From contig NZ_JAKNUS010000002.1 of the NCBI RefSeq assembly GCF_023155745.1, positions 62,001 to 126,000 on the forward strand: DNA of 64,000 bases, read 5' to 3'. Numbering within the stretch: position 1 is the stretch's first letter; each line of letters starts with the position of its first letter. The notes under the pieces are model-generated. The model saw only the letters and a list, made by a program, of their open reading frames with translations, was not told where the DNA came from and did no database searches. Positions 30,624-39,605 of the stretch are shown here, one piece after another. Position numbers and translations under genes: made by a program. Source of the stretch: Microbacterium kunmingense (GTDB lineage: Bacteria; Actinomycetota; Actinomycetes; Actinomycetales; Microbacteriaceae).

Positions 30624-33368
30624 TCAGATCGACATCCCGCGCCCCGCGCTCGGCGCAACCTGAGGCCCGCGCGCGAAGGCATCGTGTCGATCTCGAACCT
30701 GCGCAGCCCGTTGCATCTCTGCCCGGGCTGCACGCACGGCATCCTGCATCGTCAACTCCGTGCTGCCGCGCAGCATGCAAGTCGCGACGTTCGCGCGCGC
30801 GGCGCGGCCGGTGTGTGCGACAGCGACCACCTCGTTGTGCTCGCGTCCACGGGTAAGGCCGACGTAGAGGCCGGCGGCGTCCACGTCAGGGCCGACGATC
30901 GAAGCATCCACCGTCTCGCCCTGTATGCCGTGCACGGTCGACGCGTACGCGAGTTGCACGTGCTCGAACGCGTAGTCGCGTGTGACCTTGCGCACATCCC
31001 CGCTGTCGTTGACCGATCGCAGCAGTAGCGAGTCATCGGTGATCTTGCTGACGACCCAGGTGGCGCGATTCTCCACCCCCGTGCGGCGATCGTTGCGGCG
31101 CGTCTGCACGGTGTCGCCGACGAGGATGCGCTGCTCCCCCATGCCCCACGCGAGAACGGTCGGGTCCAGTTCCCCGCGATCGACCCGCCGCTGCTGAATC
31201 TCGTCGTTGAGCGCGCCGGCGTCGCTATTGGCGCCGGTAACGAGCGCGACACGCTTGCCGCGCGCCTGCCATGCGAAGTAGGCGTCGATCATCTGCCGAT
31301 GGGCATCCTCCGCATGGTCGACTCGTGTCAGGTGCCCGCGTTCGTCCAGTCGGCTCGCGATACGCGCCGCGTGCTCGGCATCGTCGGGATGCCGCAGCTC
31401 GAGCGTGAGGGCCGCGTACTCGGCATCCGCGAATCGGTGCACCGCGTCGAGCTCGACCGCAGCGCCGGCGTGCCGGACGGCGGCAGCCATGGCGCCCACG
31501 TGCCCGACGGGAAGGGCTTGATAAGGGTCACCGACCATCGCGACGCCGACACCGCGCTCGTGGGCGAGCTCGGCGAGCGCGTTGACGACCTGCAGGTCGA
31601 CCATGCCGGCCTCGTCGACGACGATGCGGTCCCGCGGGCGCAGGACGAAGTTCGTCGGGCCCCCGTAGTTCGATCCGGTGTCCGCATCCACGTCGCCGAT
31701 CGATAGCCGATGCCACGTCGTGGCGCCCGCGGCATCCGTGCCCCAGCGGAATCCGTGATCCGCGAGGAGCGCGTGGATGCTGGTTGCGGCCGCGCCGACC
31801 TCGCGCGCTGCAACCGAAGCCGCCTTGCGCGTGGGCGCGACGACGAGCATCCGCCGCCGCTGCGCGCTCAGCGCGCGAAAGGCGATCCGCAGCATGGTCG
31901 TCTTGCCGGCACCAGCCGGCCCGGTGATGGCGACCAGTCCGTCGCTTCCGGCGATCGCGGCTGCGGCGACGAACTGCGCCGAGTCCAGTTGGTCGCACTC
32001 CGCGCCGGCCTGCTTTCGCAGTTCGGTGGGGAGGAGGGATCGTCCGGCCGTTGCGATTCGATCGAGCCGGTGCGAGAGGAAGATCTTCGACTTCATCGCT
32101 TCCGTCGCCATGAAGACCTTGACGTGCGCGGGGGCGTCGGCCCCGCCTCCGAGGTCGACCGACTCGCGCAGCGCTCGTGCGGTGACGTCGTCGATCACGT
32201 GATCGAGGTCGGCACGCGCGGCGACGATTCCACTTCGTGAGAGCGCGCGGATGGCACCGGCGCGCACGTCGAAAGCACTGAATCGCCCACCGGAAGCAAC
32301 AGAGCGCCCATCCGCGTCGACGATCGCCATCGCCGCGAGCAGGTCCCGATCAAGCACCGCGGGGTCGACGTGATCGAGTTCGACCGTGTCGCGTTCCTGG
32401 AGCAGGGTCCGATCGATGTCGGCGATCTCGTCGCGCACGACGGCTTCCCACGAGCCTTCATCGAGGCCCTCGGGCTTATTCGGCCTCGACACCGCCCACG
32501 CGCGCCGATCGATCTGCGTCAGCACCTCCATACTGGGCGCGGATCCTCCGTGAGCCGACGTCCATTCAGCGATCAGGCGTGCGCGGTTGGCTTCGATCTG
32601 CGCGGACCGACGAGACAGCGGGCGCACGGCAGCGGCCAGCTCGGCGATCTCTCCATCGATCCCGATCGTGTAGCCGTGGCGGGCCAGCGCTGCGATCCAG
32701 TCAGGATCGGTGCGCGCCGCAAGCTCACCTTCGGCATTCACCACGGTGTGCAGCTTCATCGCAACCCGGGAGTCGACGTTCGACCACCTGCCGTCGGCGC
32801 CGAGCACCTTCACGTTAAGCCAGAGATGGCGATGAATGTGCGGGTCAAGCGCGCGCGAACGGCGGTGCTGCAACTCGACGACCTCGAGCCGGGTGAGGTC
32901 TTCGCGGATGAGCCCGTTGTGCCCGCGTCGGGCGTTGAGTTGCCGCTGCCAGGTGAGGAGGACTTGGTCTCTGAGCCGGCCCTGCAGCGCTTCGAACTCT
33001 CGTGCGAGCGCAGGATGCAGAAGCGCGGCGATGCTGTAGGACTTCGGGTGATTGATCGTTCCGTCGAGCACCAGGTCAGCGTCGGGACTCAATCGCTGAC
33101 GGCCTCGTTCCTCCCCCGTGATCGGATCGTGGCCGGTCAGCCAGACGCGGAGTCCACCGGCGGTCAACTCGTCGCTCGAGATAGCACCGTTCTCCACGAT
33201 GAATCTCGACACGGTCGCACCTGAGACATCGCTGTAGTTCTCGAGCGCTTCGACAGCGTGAAGGTGTGGGAGGTGAGCATCGCAGGTGCCCTCCATCGCG
33301 TACGCGATCGCGTGGCGGACCCCGCGGGAATCAGCACCCCGCTTCCAACGCTCCAGGCCACCTCTCAT
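30624..33368 (-). CDS. MobF-family conjugative relaxase with helicase domain
   Basis: 914 residues from the ATG at 33368. The relaxase part includes LTGHDPITGEERGRQRLSPD, NHPKSYSIAAL and the metal-binding histidines in LDPHIHRHLWLNVK (about residues 165-180). The second half is a RecD-like helicase: AITGPAGAGKTTML (Walker A), RIVVDEAGMVD (Walker B), VGDPYQALPVG, then YASTVHGIQGETVD and GLTRGREHN. It would nick at oriT and unwind the transferred strand. The start is uncertain: the frame is open to 33731 (ATGs at 33491 and 33497), but that stretch is AT-richer and looks non-coding. No coupling protein or secretion genes are near. Confidence 0.85.
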   Translation of the reverse strand: MRGGLERWKRGADSRGVRHAIAYAMEGTCDAHLPHLHAVEALENYSDVSGATVSRFIVENGAISSDELTAGGLRVWLTGHDPITGEERGRQRLSPDADLVLDGTINHPKSYSIAALLHPALAREFEALQGRLRDQVLLTWQRQLNARRGHNGLIREDLTRLEVVELQHRRSRALDPHIHRHLWLNVKVLGADGRWSNVDSRVAMKLHTVVNAEGELAARTDPDWIAALARHGYTIGIDGEIAELAAAVRPLSRRSAQIEANRARLIAEWTSAHGGSAPSMEVLTQIDRRAWAVSRPNKPEGLDEGSWEAVVRDEIADIDRTLLQERDTVELDHVDPAVLDRDLLAAMAIVDADGRSVASGGRFSAFDVRAGAIRALSRSGIVAARADLDHVIDDVTARALRESVDLGGGADAPAHVKVFMATEAMKSKIFLSHRLDRIATAGRSLLPTELRKQAGAECDQLDSAQFVAAAAIAGSDGLVAITGPAGAGKTTMLRIAFRALSAQRRRMLVVAPTRKAASVAAREVGAAATSIHALLADHGFRWGTDAAGATTWHRLSIGDVDADTGSNYGGPTNFVLRPRDRIVVDEAGMVDLQVVNALAELAHERGVGVAMVGDPYQALPVGHVGAMAAAVRHAGAAVELDAVHRFADAEYAALTLELRHPDDAEHAARIASRLDERGHLTRVDHAEDAHRQMIDAYFAWQARGKRVALVTGANSDAGALNDEIQQRRVDRGELDPTVLAWGMGEQRILVGDTVQTRRNDRRTGVENRATWVVSKITDDSLLLRSVNDSGDVRKVTRDYAFEHVQLAYASTVHGIQGETVDASIVGPDVDAAGLYVGLTRGREHNEVVAVAHTGRAARANVATCMLRGSTELTMQDAVRAARAEMQRAAQVRDRHDAFARGPQVAPSAGRGMSI

Positions 33369-33663
33369 GGCGCCAGGGTACGACTCGTTTTCGCGATTAT
33401 CCGGGCATTTTTGTGGGTTGTAGCCAAGTGGCGGTAGATGCAGATTTGTGCGTGCGGACCGGTAGCCCTCGTCCGTGATGCCTGCGTGCATCGTCATTCG
33501 CCAGGTGATCAGTTCGATGCTCGTCTTCGCCGTTCGGTCACCTCGTCGCGGCACTGCGTCGCGATGTGTCGGAGCCCCCTGTCTCGCAGCGGCGAGTCCG
33601 TTCGGAAGCCTAGAGCGATCATCTCGCGGTCGCGTTCGGTAGCTCGGCAGCGGGGAGGCCCAC
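33369..33663. other. Intergenic region upstream of the relaxase
   Basis: About 295 bp between the relaxase start and the end of the CDF gene. It is AT-richer than its surroundings, especially 33385-33450. An oriT is usually found here for a MobF relaxase, but no nick-site consensus can be recognised by eye. No convincing gene was seen. Confidence 0.35.
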
Positions 33664-34371
33664 TCATTGCTCCAGCGAGGTGCCCGCAGTCGCCCGGAGC
33701 AGGGCGGGCACTCCATCGGCCGGGCTAGCAACGCGGCACTGGGACGACGCGGATTCGAACGGTGATTCGATGTCGCCGCGCCAGGCCTCGATTCCCTCGC
33801 GCATCGCGAGCGCAGCGATGATCAGTGCGGCGATCGAGTCGGCCCACGTCCAGCCGAAGAGCGAGTTCAGCAGCAGGCCGATCAGCACGGTGCCGGACAG
33901 GTAGATGCACAGCAGCAGTTGCTTGGCGTCTGCCTGGACGCTCTTGGACCCGAGTTCGCGGCCGGTCCGGAATTGGAACCACGCGAGTGCGGGCATGACG
34001 ACAAGGCTCGCGACCGCGATACCGATGCCAAGCGGGCTGTGCTCAACCGGTTCGACGCCGGCGAGGGCGATGATCGCGTCGACGGTGACGTACACGGCAA
34101 GCGCGAAGAACGCGATGCCGATCGCCCGGACGGTCGGCTTCTCCCACCGTTCGGGATTCTTCCGGGTGAACTGCCATGCCACCGCCACGGCCGAGAGGAC
34201 CTCGATGAATGAGTCCAGACCGAACCCGATCAGCGCAGCCGACGACGCGGCCGCACCCGCAGCGACCGCGATAATGCCCTCGAGGATGTTGTAGGTGATC
34301 GTGAACGCGACGATCAGTCGCACCCGCCGGTGCAGCGTCACGCGGCGATCAGCCGTGATCGCCGCGCTCAT
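33664..34371 (-). CDS. CDF-type cation efflux transporter
   Basis: 235 residues, about six membrane helices. GFGLDSFIEVLSAVAVAWQ and the later TWADSIAALIIAALAMREG place paired acidic residues in membrane helices as in cation diffusion facilitators. The long cytoplasmic C-terminal domain of classical CDF proteins is missing. The ATG at 34371 overlaps the stop codon of cmtR by 4 nt, so it is coupled to a Cd/Pb sensor and probably exports cadmium or lead. Confidence 0.82.
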   Translation of the reverse strand: MSAAITADRRVTLHRRVRLIVAFTITYNILEGIIAVAAGAAASSAALIGFGLDSFIEVLSAVAVAWQFTRKNPERWEKPTVRAIGIAFFALAVYVTVDAIIALAGVEPVEHSPLGIGIAVASLVVMPALAWFQFRTGRELGSKSVQADAKQLLLCIYLSGTVLIGLLLNSLFGWTWADSIAALIIAALAMREGIEAWRGDIESPFESASSQCRVASPADGVPALLRATAGTSLEQ

Positions 34372-34724
34372 TGGACATCCTGCACACAGCAGCCAGGAAC
34401 GGTACAGGCCGGGTCGATACACGGTGCGCTCTCGTCCACCGCGAGCGTCACTTCGAGCAACGAGGTCAGCGCGTGGGAAAGATGCGGATCGGCGATCTCG
34501 TACCGGGTCTGCCGGCCCTCAGGTTCGGCGACCACGATGCCACAGTCACGCAAACACACCAGGTGGTTGGACACATTTGACCGGGTCAGCTCAAGCTCCC
34601 GCGCAAGCACAGCCGTGTAGCTTGGCCCATTCAGCAGAGTCATCAGGATCCGTGAACGCGTCGGGTCCGCCATGGCCCTGCCGAGCCGGTTCATCACATC
34701 CACTCGCGTGGCAATAGTCAGCAC
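34368..34724 (-). CDS. cmtR: Cd/Pb-sensing ArsR-family repressor (CmtR type)
   Basis: 118 residues. RLGRAMADPTRSRILMTLL and LTRSNVSNHLVCLRDCG are typical of CmtR; the two cysteines of VCLRDC and the later APCIDPAC match the three metal-binding cysteines of mycobacterial CmtR, and extra cysteines follow in PGCCVQ. The GTG at 34724 is chosen: TATAGT (34731-34736 on this strand) ends 6 nt upstream, fitting a leaderless transcript. It heads a two-gene operon with the CDF transporter. Confidence 0.88.
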   Translation of the reverse strand: MLTIATRVDVMNRLGRAMADPTRSRILMTLLNGPSYTAVLARELELTRSNVSNHLVCLRDCGIVVAEPEGRQTRYEIADPHLSHALTSLLEVTLAVDESAPCIDPACTVPGCCVQDVQ

Positions 34725-34735
34725 GCGATGACTAT
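34714..34735. promoter_or_regulatory. CmtR operator over the leaderless promoter
   Basis: ATAGTCA (34714-34720) and TGACTAT (34729-34735) are a perfect 7-bp inverted repeat that overlaps both the proposed -10 box and the GTG start of cmtR. Binding there would block transcription, which is how ArsR-family repressors act. The assignment is inferred from position and symmetry. Confidence 0.65.
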
Positions 34736-34833
34736 ACAGTTTGTGCTGACCTATCACGTAGTCGCACTTCAGCCGGCTGGCAGAGTGAATCGGCTGCACT
34801 TTCGTTCCGTTCTGCAAGCAAGGATGGAACTCG

Positions 34834-35139
34834 ATGAACAGGAAGTACTCGCCGGAGATGCGTGAGCGTGCGTTGCGGGTGTTCGCGGAGGCGCGGCCGG
34901 AGCACCCGAACATGATGAGCGCGGTCCGTCATGTCGCCGGTCTGCTCGGGATGAGCCCGGAGACGCTGCGCCTCTGGCGGCGCCGCTACGAGGTCGACGC
35001 CGGCACCAAGGCAGGCGTCTCGACCGACGCCGCTCAACGGATCAAGCAGCTGGAGAAGGAAGTCTCGGAGTTGCGGAAGGTGAACGAGATCCTAAAGGCT
35101 GCGAGCGTGTTTTTCGCGAAGGAGCTCGACCGCCCCTGA
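34834..35139 (+). CDS. IS3-family transposase OrfA
   Basis: 101 residues: an N-terminal helix-turn-helix (YSPEMRERALRVFAE; GMSPETLRLWRRRYE) and a C-terminal leucine-zipper-like coil (QLEKEVSELRKVNEILKAAS), the usual OrfA layout. A clear ATG. The partner orfB is broken directly downstream, so the element cannot move on its own. Confidence 0.88.
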   Translation: MNRKYSPEMRERALRVFAEARPEHPNMMSAVRHVAGLLGMSPETLRLWRRRYEVDAGTKAGVSTDAAQRIKQLEKEVSELRKVNEILKAASVFFAKELDRP

Positions 35140-35144
35140 CCGAG

Positions 35145-35355
35145 ATGATCCGGTTCATCGACGAGTACCGGGATCGCTTCGGGGTCGAGCTCATCTGCCG
35201 TGTCCTGCGACCGGCAGTGCAGGGCTTCCTCACCTCCCGCGGCTACCGCGCGGCGCGAAAGACCGCGCCCCGTCGGCCCGACAGCTGAAGGACGAACTGC
35301 TGGTGCCGGAGGTCGGAGGCTGCATGCGGAGAACTACGGCGTCTATGGGCGCCGT
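35145..35355 (+). pseudogene. IS3-family transposase OrfB remnant
   Basis: The frame starts MIRFIDEYRDRFGVELIC, as OrfB does, but stops near 35287. A second frame then reads HAENYGVYG, which belongs further along OrfB, before similarity ends. The catalytic DDE core is absent. It shows the insertion sequence was interrupted by frameshift and truncation. Confidence 0.75.
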
Positions 35356-35613
35356 TCACCACGCGCTCCGACAAGACGACGCCGCTGCCGAGTGATCTCG
35401 TGAACCGAGGGTCCAGACACCTCCGTCTCCAGCTCTTCCCAAACTCGTCCCAAGCGGCCGCTGGAACAGCAAGAACTGCGGAATCTCGCGGGAGAGCTCC
35501 CGATTGAGAAGCGCGATCCCTCCGTCTTTGAAATCTCAAACGGCCAGATTAGCGCTAGTTTCCGTCGTCGAGCGTGACCGAGCAAAGCTCTGAAATGTCG
35601 GAAAGGGCTTTCA

Positions 35614-35671
35614 TGGCGGAGACGGAAGGATTTGAACCCTCGGTCCCCGTGAGGGGACTCCACCTTAGCAG
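35614..35671 (-). repeat. tRNA-Ser(GCT) 3' fragment, copy 1
   Basis: On the minus strand it runs from the anticodon loop (CTGCTAA) through a long variable arm (GTCCCC-TCAC-GGGGAC), the T arm and the acceptor strand to an encoded CCA, about 58 nt. The 5' half of the tRNA is missing, so it is not functional. Its last 22 nt recur at 44843-44864 in the same orientation. Such pieces are left by integrases that use tRNA 3' ends. Confidence 0.8.
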
Positions 35672-36071
35672 GGTCACCCGGCTCGAACCCCGGCAGCGCT
35701 TCGCATGACCCGTGCTACCGCGTAATCACGCGGATTTCCTGGCTTGATCGGGATCTTTCTGGCGGCGACTCGACCGCTCGCCACGCACTCAACACACCCG
35801 GCACTCAGGAGACCACACGACCCTCGGCATGCTCGGGGTCACCTGGGGGTCACCCGGCGCGAAACGCGACAGATCCGCCGAGGAAGCATATCTCCAGCAT
35901 CGCGGGCGAGTTGCGAACCCCAACCACGCGGTCGATGACCGCCCCAACGATCCGCCGCCTGCGCCAGCAGGAGCGTAGCGCCACCCTGATGTAGCACCGA
36001 TGGGTAGAACCGAGAACCTGTTCAGGGATAGATGCTGAGATGCACTCAAGGGTCGACGACGGGAGCCAACT
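35672..36071. other. Non-coding junction left of the first copper module
   Basis: About 400 bp without a convincing gene. A GC-rich stretch at 35834-35860 (GGGGTCACCTGGG then GGTCAC) has a close match at 44741-44767, so both ends of the 35.6-44.9 kb segment carry the same two short repeats. The rest is unassigned. The 35356-35613 stretch before the tRNA fragment is also gene-free. Confidence 0.45.
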
Positions 36072-36554
36072 GTGCCGATCACGTTCACCGCAGCACTCGT
36101 GCTGATCCCAGCACTTCTCTTCGCCGCGCGCTTCCTCAGCAAGAAACTGCCATGGGGGAAGTATGCGCGGCGCTCCTCGCGGGTCGACGTCACACTGCTG
36201 GTGATCGGCGTGATCGGGCTCATTCTGCACTGCGTCGCGATGTTCTACCGCAGCATCCTCGCCGTGATCCCAGGGACGGACGGCTACATCGCCGCCGTGA
36301 ACGCCATGGGGCCTGCGAGCGTCGTCCTCTACGTCGTTCCCGCCCTGCTCGTGCCGATCGGACTCCGCCGACAGCACCCCGTGGCCCTCGTCATCGTCGC
36401 GGTCACCCTGGTCGCGGTGGGCGTGACGATGTACAACGGCGGGCCGCTCAGCATCCATCTCGTCACGATCGCCGCGGCCACCGTTGCCATCGCCGGCACT
36501 GCCGCGCTGCTGGTGAAGCGTCCGCCCGATCGACGCACGCCTGCGGTCGCTTAG
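36072..36554 (+). CDS. Four-to-five-helix membrane protein, unknown function
   Basis: 160 residues with hydrophobic segments at about 3-22, 40-58, 80-100, 105-122 and 128-148. No family is recognised. The GTG at 36072 follows GGGAG by 6 nt. It ends 13 bp from the convergent copper operon, so its link with copper is positional only. Confidence 0.65.
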   Translation: MPITFTAALVLIPALLFAARFLSKKLPWGKYARRSSRVDVTLLVIGVIGLILHCVAMFYRSILAVIPGTDGYIAAVNAMGPASVVLYVVPALLVPIGLRRQHPVALVIVAVTLVAVGVTMYNGGPLSIHLVTIAAATVAIAGTAALLVKRPPDRRTPAVA

Positions 36555-36567
36555 GCCTTCGGCATCG

Positions 36568-37401
36568 TCAGCGGTCGGAGCGCAGCAGGCTGAGTCCGCT
36601 GTCGTCGACGACGAGGATGTCTCCGTTGTCGGCGATCGTGATGGCCTGCGCCGCGCCGTGCACGGCTCCGGTGCTCTGCCAGGCACTGCCGGCGGTGCTG
36701 GTCCAGATCGCGCCGTCGGTGTCCACGCCGACGAGTCGTTGGTGGTCGGGAGACGCGGAGATGGCATAGAGCTTCGGCGCGTCCGTGAGCGTTGCGAACG
36801 AAGCACCGCCGTCGGTGCTGAGCTGCAGCCCGTCGGGGGTGACGGCGAGGATTCCGCCGGTCGCGTCGACCGCGAGCCCGAAAGTGAAGAGGGTGGCGCC
36901 GGTCGGATGCCACGTGACGCCGGAGTCGGTGCTGGAGAGCAGTTCGCCGCTGTCGGTGGCCTGCCCGTACAGTGTGCCGTCCGCCGCGGCGGTGAGGGCG
37001 TGGAAGTCCTTCTCGCCCGTGAACGCCACCGGATCCCAGGTGATGCCGCCATCGTCGCTGCGGATGATGCCGAGGTTTCCCGCCCCCAGTCCTTCCGACG
37101 TGTCGCGGCCCGGGTGGCCGGAGGCGATGAGGTCCTCCCCCGACACCGTCAGCCCCATCGCGTCGAAGTCTTCGTCGCCGACCCGGTCACCGAGTTGTCC
37201 GTCGGGTGTCGCGGCATAGATTCCTTCGTGGGTTCCCAGCAAGTAGCCGTCGCCGCCCGGGGTGGTGACGATCGCGTGCACGTGGAGCATGTCGGTGGCG
37301 TGCTCGTCGCCGGTGGACGGCGGGTCGGCGGCCGCACAGCCGGTGAGAGCGACTGCGATGAGCGCGACGGCGGTGGCGGTCGCGTGAGGGCGGGTGATCA
37401 T
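36568..37401 (-). CDS. Beta-propeller (BNR/sialidase-like) lipoprotein, copper module 1
   Basis: 277 residues. The signal peptide ends with a lipobox (ALTGCAAA; Cys about residue 20). The mature part has sialidase-type BNR repeats such as SDDGGITW, STDSGVTW and STDGGASF, typical of a propeller (the F510_1955-type glycosylhydrolase-like group). It starts with a His-rich segment (HVHAIVTT) that could touch metal. The ATG at 37401 has GAAAGG 6 nt upstream. It follows copB with 35 bp between, last in the csoR operon. A paralogue lies at 47605. Confidence 0.8.
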   Translation of the reverse strand: MITRPHATATAVALIAVALTGCAAADPPSTGDEHATDMLHVHAIVTTPGGDGYLLGTHEGIYAATPDGQLGDRVGDEDFDAMGLTVSGEDLIASGHPGRDTSEGLGAGNLGIIRSDDGGITWDPVAFTGEKDFHALTAAADGTLYGQATDSGELLSSTDSGVTWHPTGATLFTFGLAVDATGGILAVTPDGLQLSTDGGASFATLTDAPKLYAISASPDHQRLVGVDTDGAIWTSTAGSAWQSTGAVHGAAQAITIADNGDILVVDDSGLSLLRSDR

Positions 37402-37436
37402 AGGCATCCTTTCGGGCCTCGAAGGCCGACGCGGGT

Positions 37437-39569
37437 TCAGCGGTCGATGACCACATCCGGGCTGAGGTCGAGACGGCGCAGCAGCTGGGCGTTGAGGGCC
37501 ACGACGATCGTGGAGAGCGACATGAGGATCGCTCCCACGGACATCGGCAGCACGAAGCCGATCGGCGCGAGAATGCCCGCCGCCAGCGGCACCGAGATCA
37601 GGTTGTATCCGGCCGCCCACCACAGGTTCTGCTTCATCTTGCGGTAGCTGGCCCGTGACAGCTCGATCACCGAGAGCACCGAGCGGGGGTCGTCGCTGGC
37701 GAGGATGACACCGGCCGAGGCGATCGCCACATCGGTGCCCGCGCCGATCGCGATGCCGACGTCGGCCTGAGCGAGCGCGGGAGCGTCGTTGACGCCATCC
37801 CCGACCATCGCGACCTTACCGCCCTCGTCTTGCAGCTGCTTGACCTTCGACGCCTTGTCTTCCGGCCGCACACCGGCGAAGTATCTATCGATCCCCAGCT
37901 CAGCAGCAACCTACGCCGCGACGGCCTCGGCGTCGCCGGTGATCATTACGACCTCCACGTCGCGGGCGTGCAGCGCGTGGACCGTCTGGCGCGACTCGGG
38001 CCGGATCTCATCGGCCAGCCGCAGCGCGCCGGCGACCTCGCCGTCGATCAGGACGTGCAGGATGATGGCGCCCTCGTCGCGCCAGTGGTCTGCGACCGGC
38101 AGCTCCTCGCCGCCCTCCTGATCGAGCAGGTGCGGCCCGCCGACCTGCACGATGTGCCCGTCGACGGTCGCGCGCACGCCGACGGCCGGCGAGGACTCGA
38201 AGTCGGAGGATGCCGGCACGGAGAGGCTCTTGTCGCGGGCCGCAGTAACGATCGCCCGCGCGAGCGGATGCTCGGAGTCGGCCTCCGCCGCGGCGGCGAG
38301 GGCGATCAGCCGGTCTTCGTCGGTTCCCGCGGTGGGCTCGACGCCGGTGACGGCGGGTGCGCCTTTGGTGAGGGTTCCCGTCTTGTCGAACAGCACGGCA
38401 TCGACCGTGCGCATGTTCTCGAGTGCGAGGCGGTCCTTGACAAGCACTCCGGCGCGAGCCGCGCGCTCCGTGGCGATGGACACGACGAGCGGGATCGCCA
38501 GACCCAGTGCGTGGGGGCACGCGATCACGAGCACGGTGATGGTGCGGATGACGGCGGCATCGGGCATCCCGATCATGCTCCACACCGCAGCGGTGATCGC
38601 GGCGGCGCCGAGGGCGAACCAGAAGAGCCATCCGGCGGCACGGTCGGCGAGGCGCTGCGCCCGTGACGACGAGTTCTGCGCTTCCGTCACGAGCCGCTGG
38701 ATGCCGGCGAGCGCGGTGTCGTCGCCGATTGCGGTGATCTCCACCCGCAGGCCGGAGTCGGTGGCCACGGTCCCGGCGACCACCGGATCGCCGTCGCCAC
38801 GGCGCACGGGGCGGGATTCGCCGGTGATCATCGACTCGTCCATGCTCGCCGACCCCTGGACCACGCGGCCATCGGCGGGCACCCGTCCGCCTGGGCGGAC
38901 CACGACGAGATCGCCGACGACGAGGTCGGCCGGTGCGACGGTGACGGTGGAGTCGCCGTCGATCTTCTCGGCCTCGTCGGGCAGCAGTGCCGCGAGGGAA
39001 TCGAGTGCGGAGGTGGTCTGCGCCAACGACCGCATCTCGATCCAGTGCCCGAGCAGCATGATGACGATCAGCAGCGCCAGCTCCCACCAGAAGTCGAGCT
39101 CATGGTGCAGCAGACCGAGGCTTGCACCACAGGATGCGAGGAAGGCGACGGTGATCGCCAGCGCGATCAGCAGCATCATGCCGGGCTTGCGGGCACGCAG
39201 CTCGCTGACGGCACCGGTCAGGAACGGCGCGCCGCCCCACACGTACATGACGGTGCCCAGAATCGGCGAGATCCATCCGACCCACGGGGCATCCGGCAAC
39301 GGGTAGCCGAGCAGCATCGAGAACATGCCCTAGAACGCCACGACCGGGATCGCGAGGACGAGCATGATCCAGAACAGTCGGCGGAACTGGCCGACGTGGT
39401 CGCCGTGCCCGGAGTGGCCGCCGTGGCCGGAGTGACCGACGTGCTCCGAGTGCTCGCCACGCCCGGCATGGTCGTCGTGCGCGGGATGGTCGCCCTCGTG
39501 GTGGAGCTCGTCGACGCCGGCGGCGTGCTCGCTCTGAGCGGACGCATGGCCAGAGTCATGTTGACTCAT
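37437..39569 (-). pseudogene. copB: CopB-type P1B ATPase interrupted by two in-frame TAG codons
   Basis: The frame is continuous over 710 codons except for TAG at 39327-39329 (after VVAF, where the paralogue has Ser) and TAG at 37911-37913 (after EAVAA). All parts are in the same frame. His-rich N-terminus (about 20-60), ITGESRP, the membrane motif CPHALGL, DKTGTLTKG and [10 protein letters not shown] are otherwise intact. This class exports Cu(I)/Cu(II) or Ag(I). The ATG at 39569 has GGAAGGA upstream, 36 bp after copA. The ambers would stop translation after 80 residues unless suppressed; sequencing error is the other option. Confidence 0.85.
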
Positions 39570-39605
39570 GGGAATGTCCTTCCAGGAGTGCTTCGGTGGC
39601 CTCGG

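Noticed and set aside
35343..35663. Minus-strand frame across the tRNA-Ser fragment
   Set aside because: Its start is a translation of tRNA sequence (a typical spurious GFKSFRLRHE-like peptide); no protein family.
37437..39569. Genetic code change or pyrrolysine-like use of TAG in copB-1
   Set aside because: Other genes in the window end in TAG normally (for example copA), and no suppressor tRNA or pyl gene is visible.
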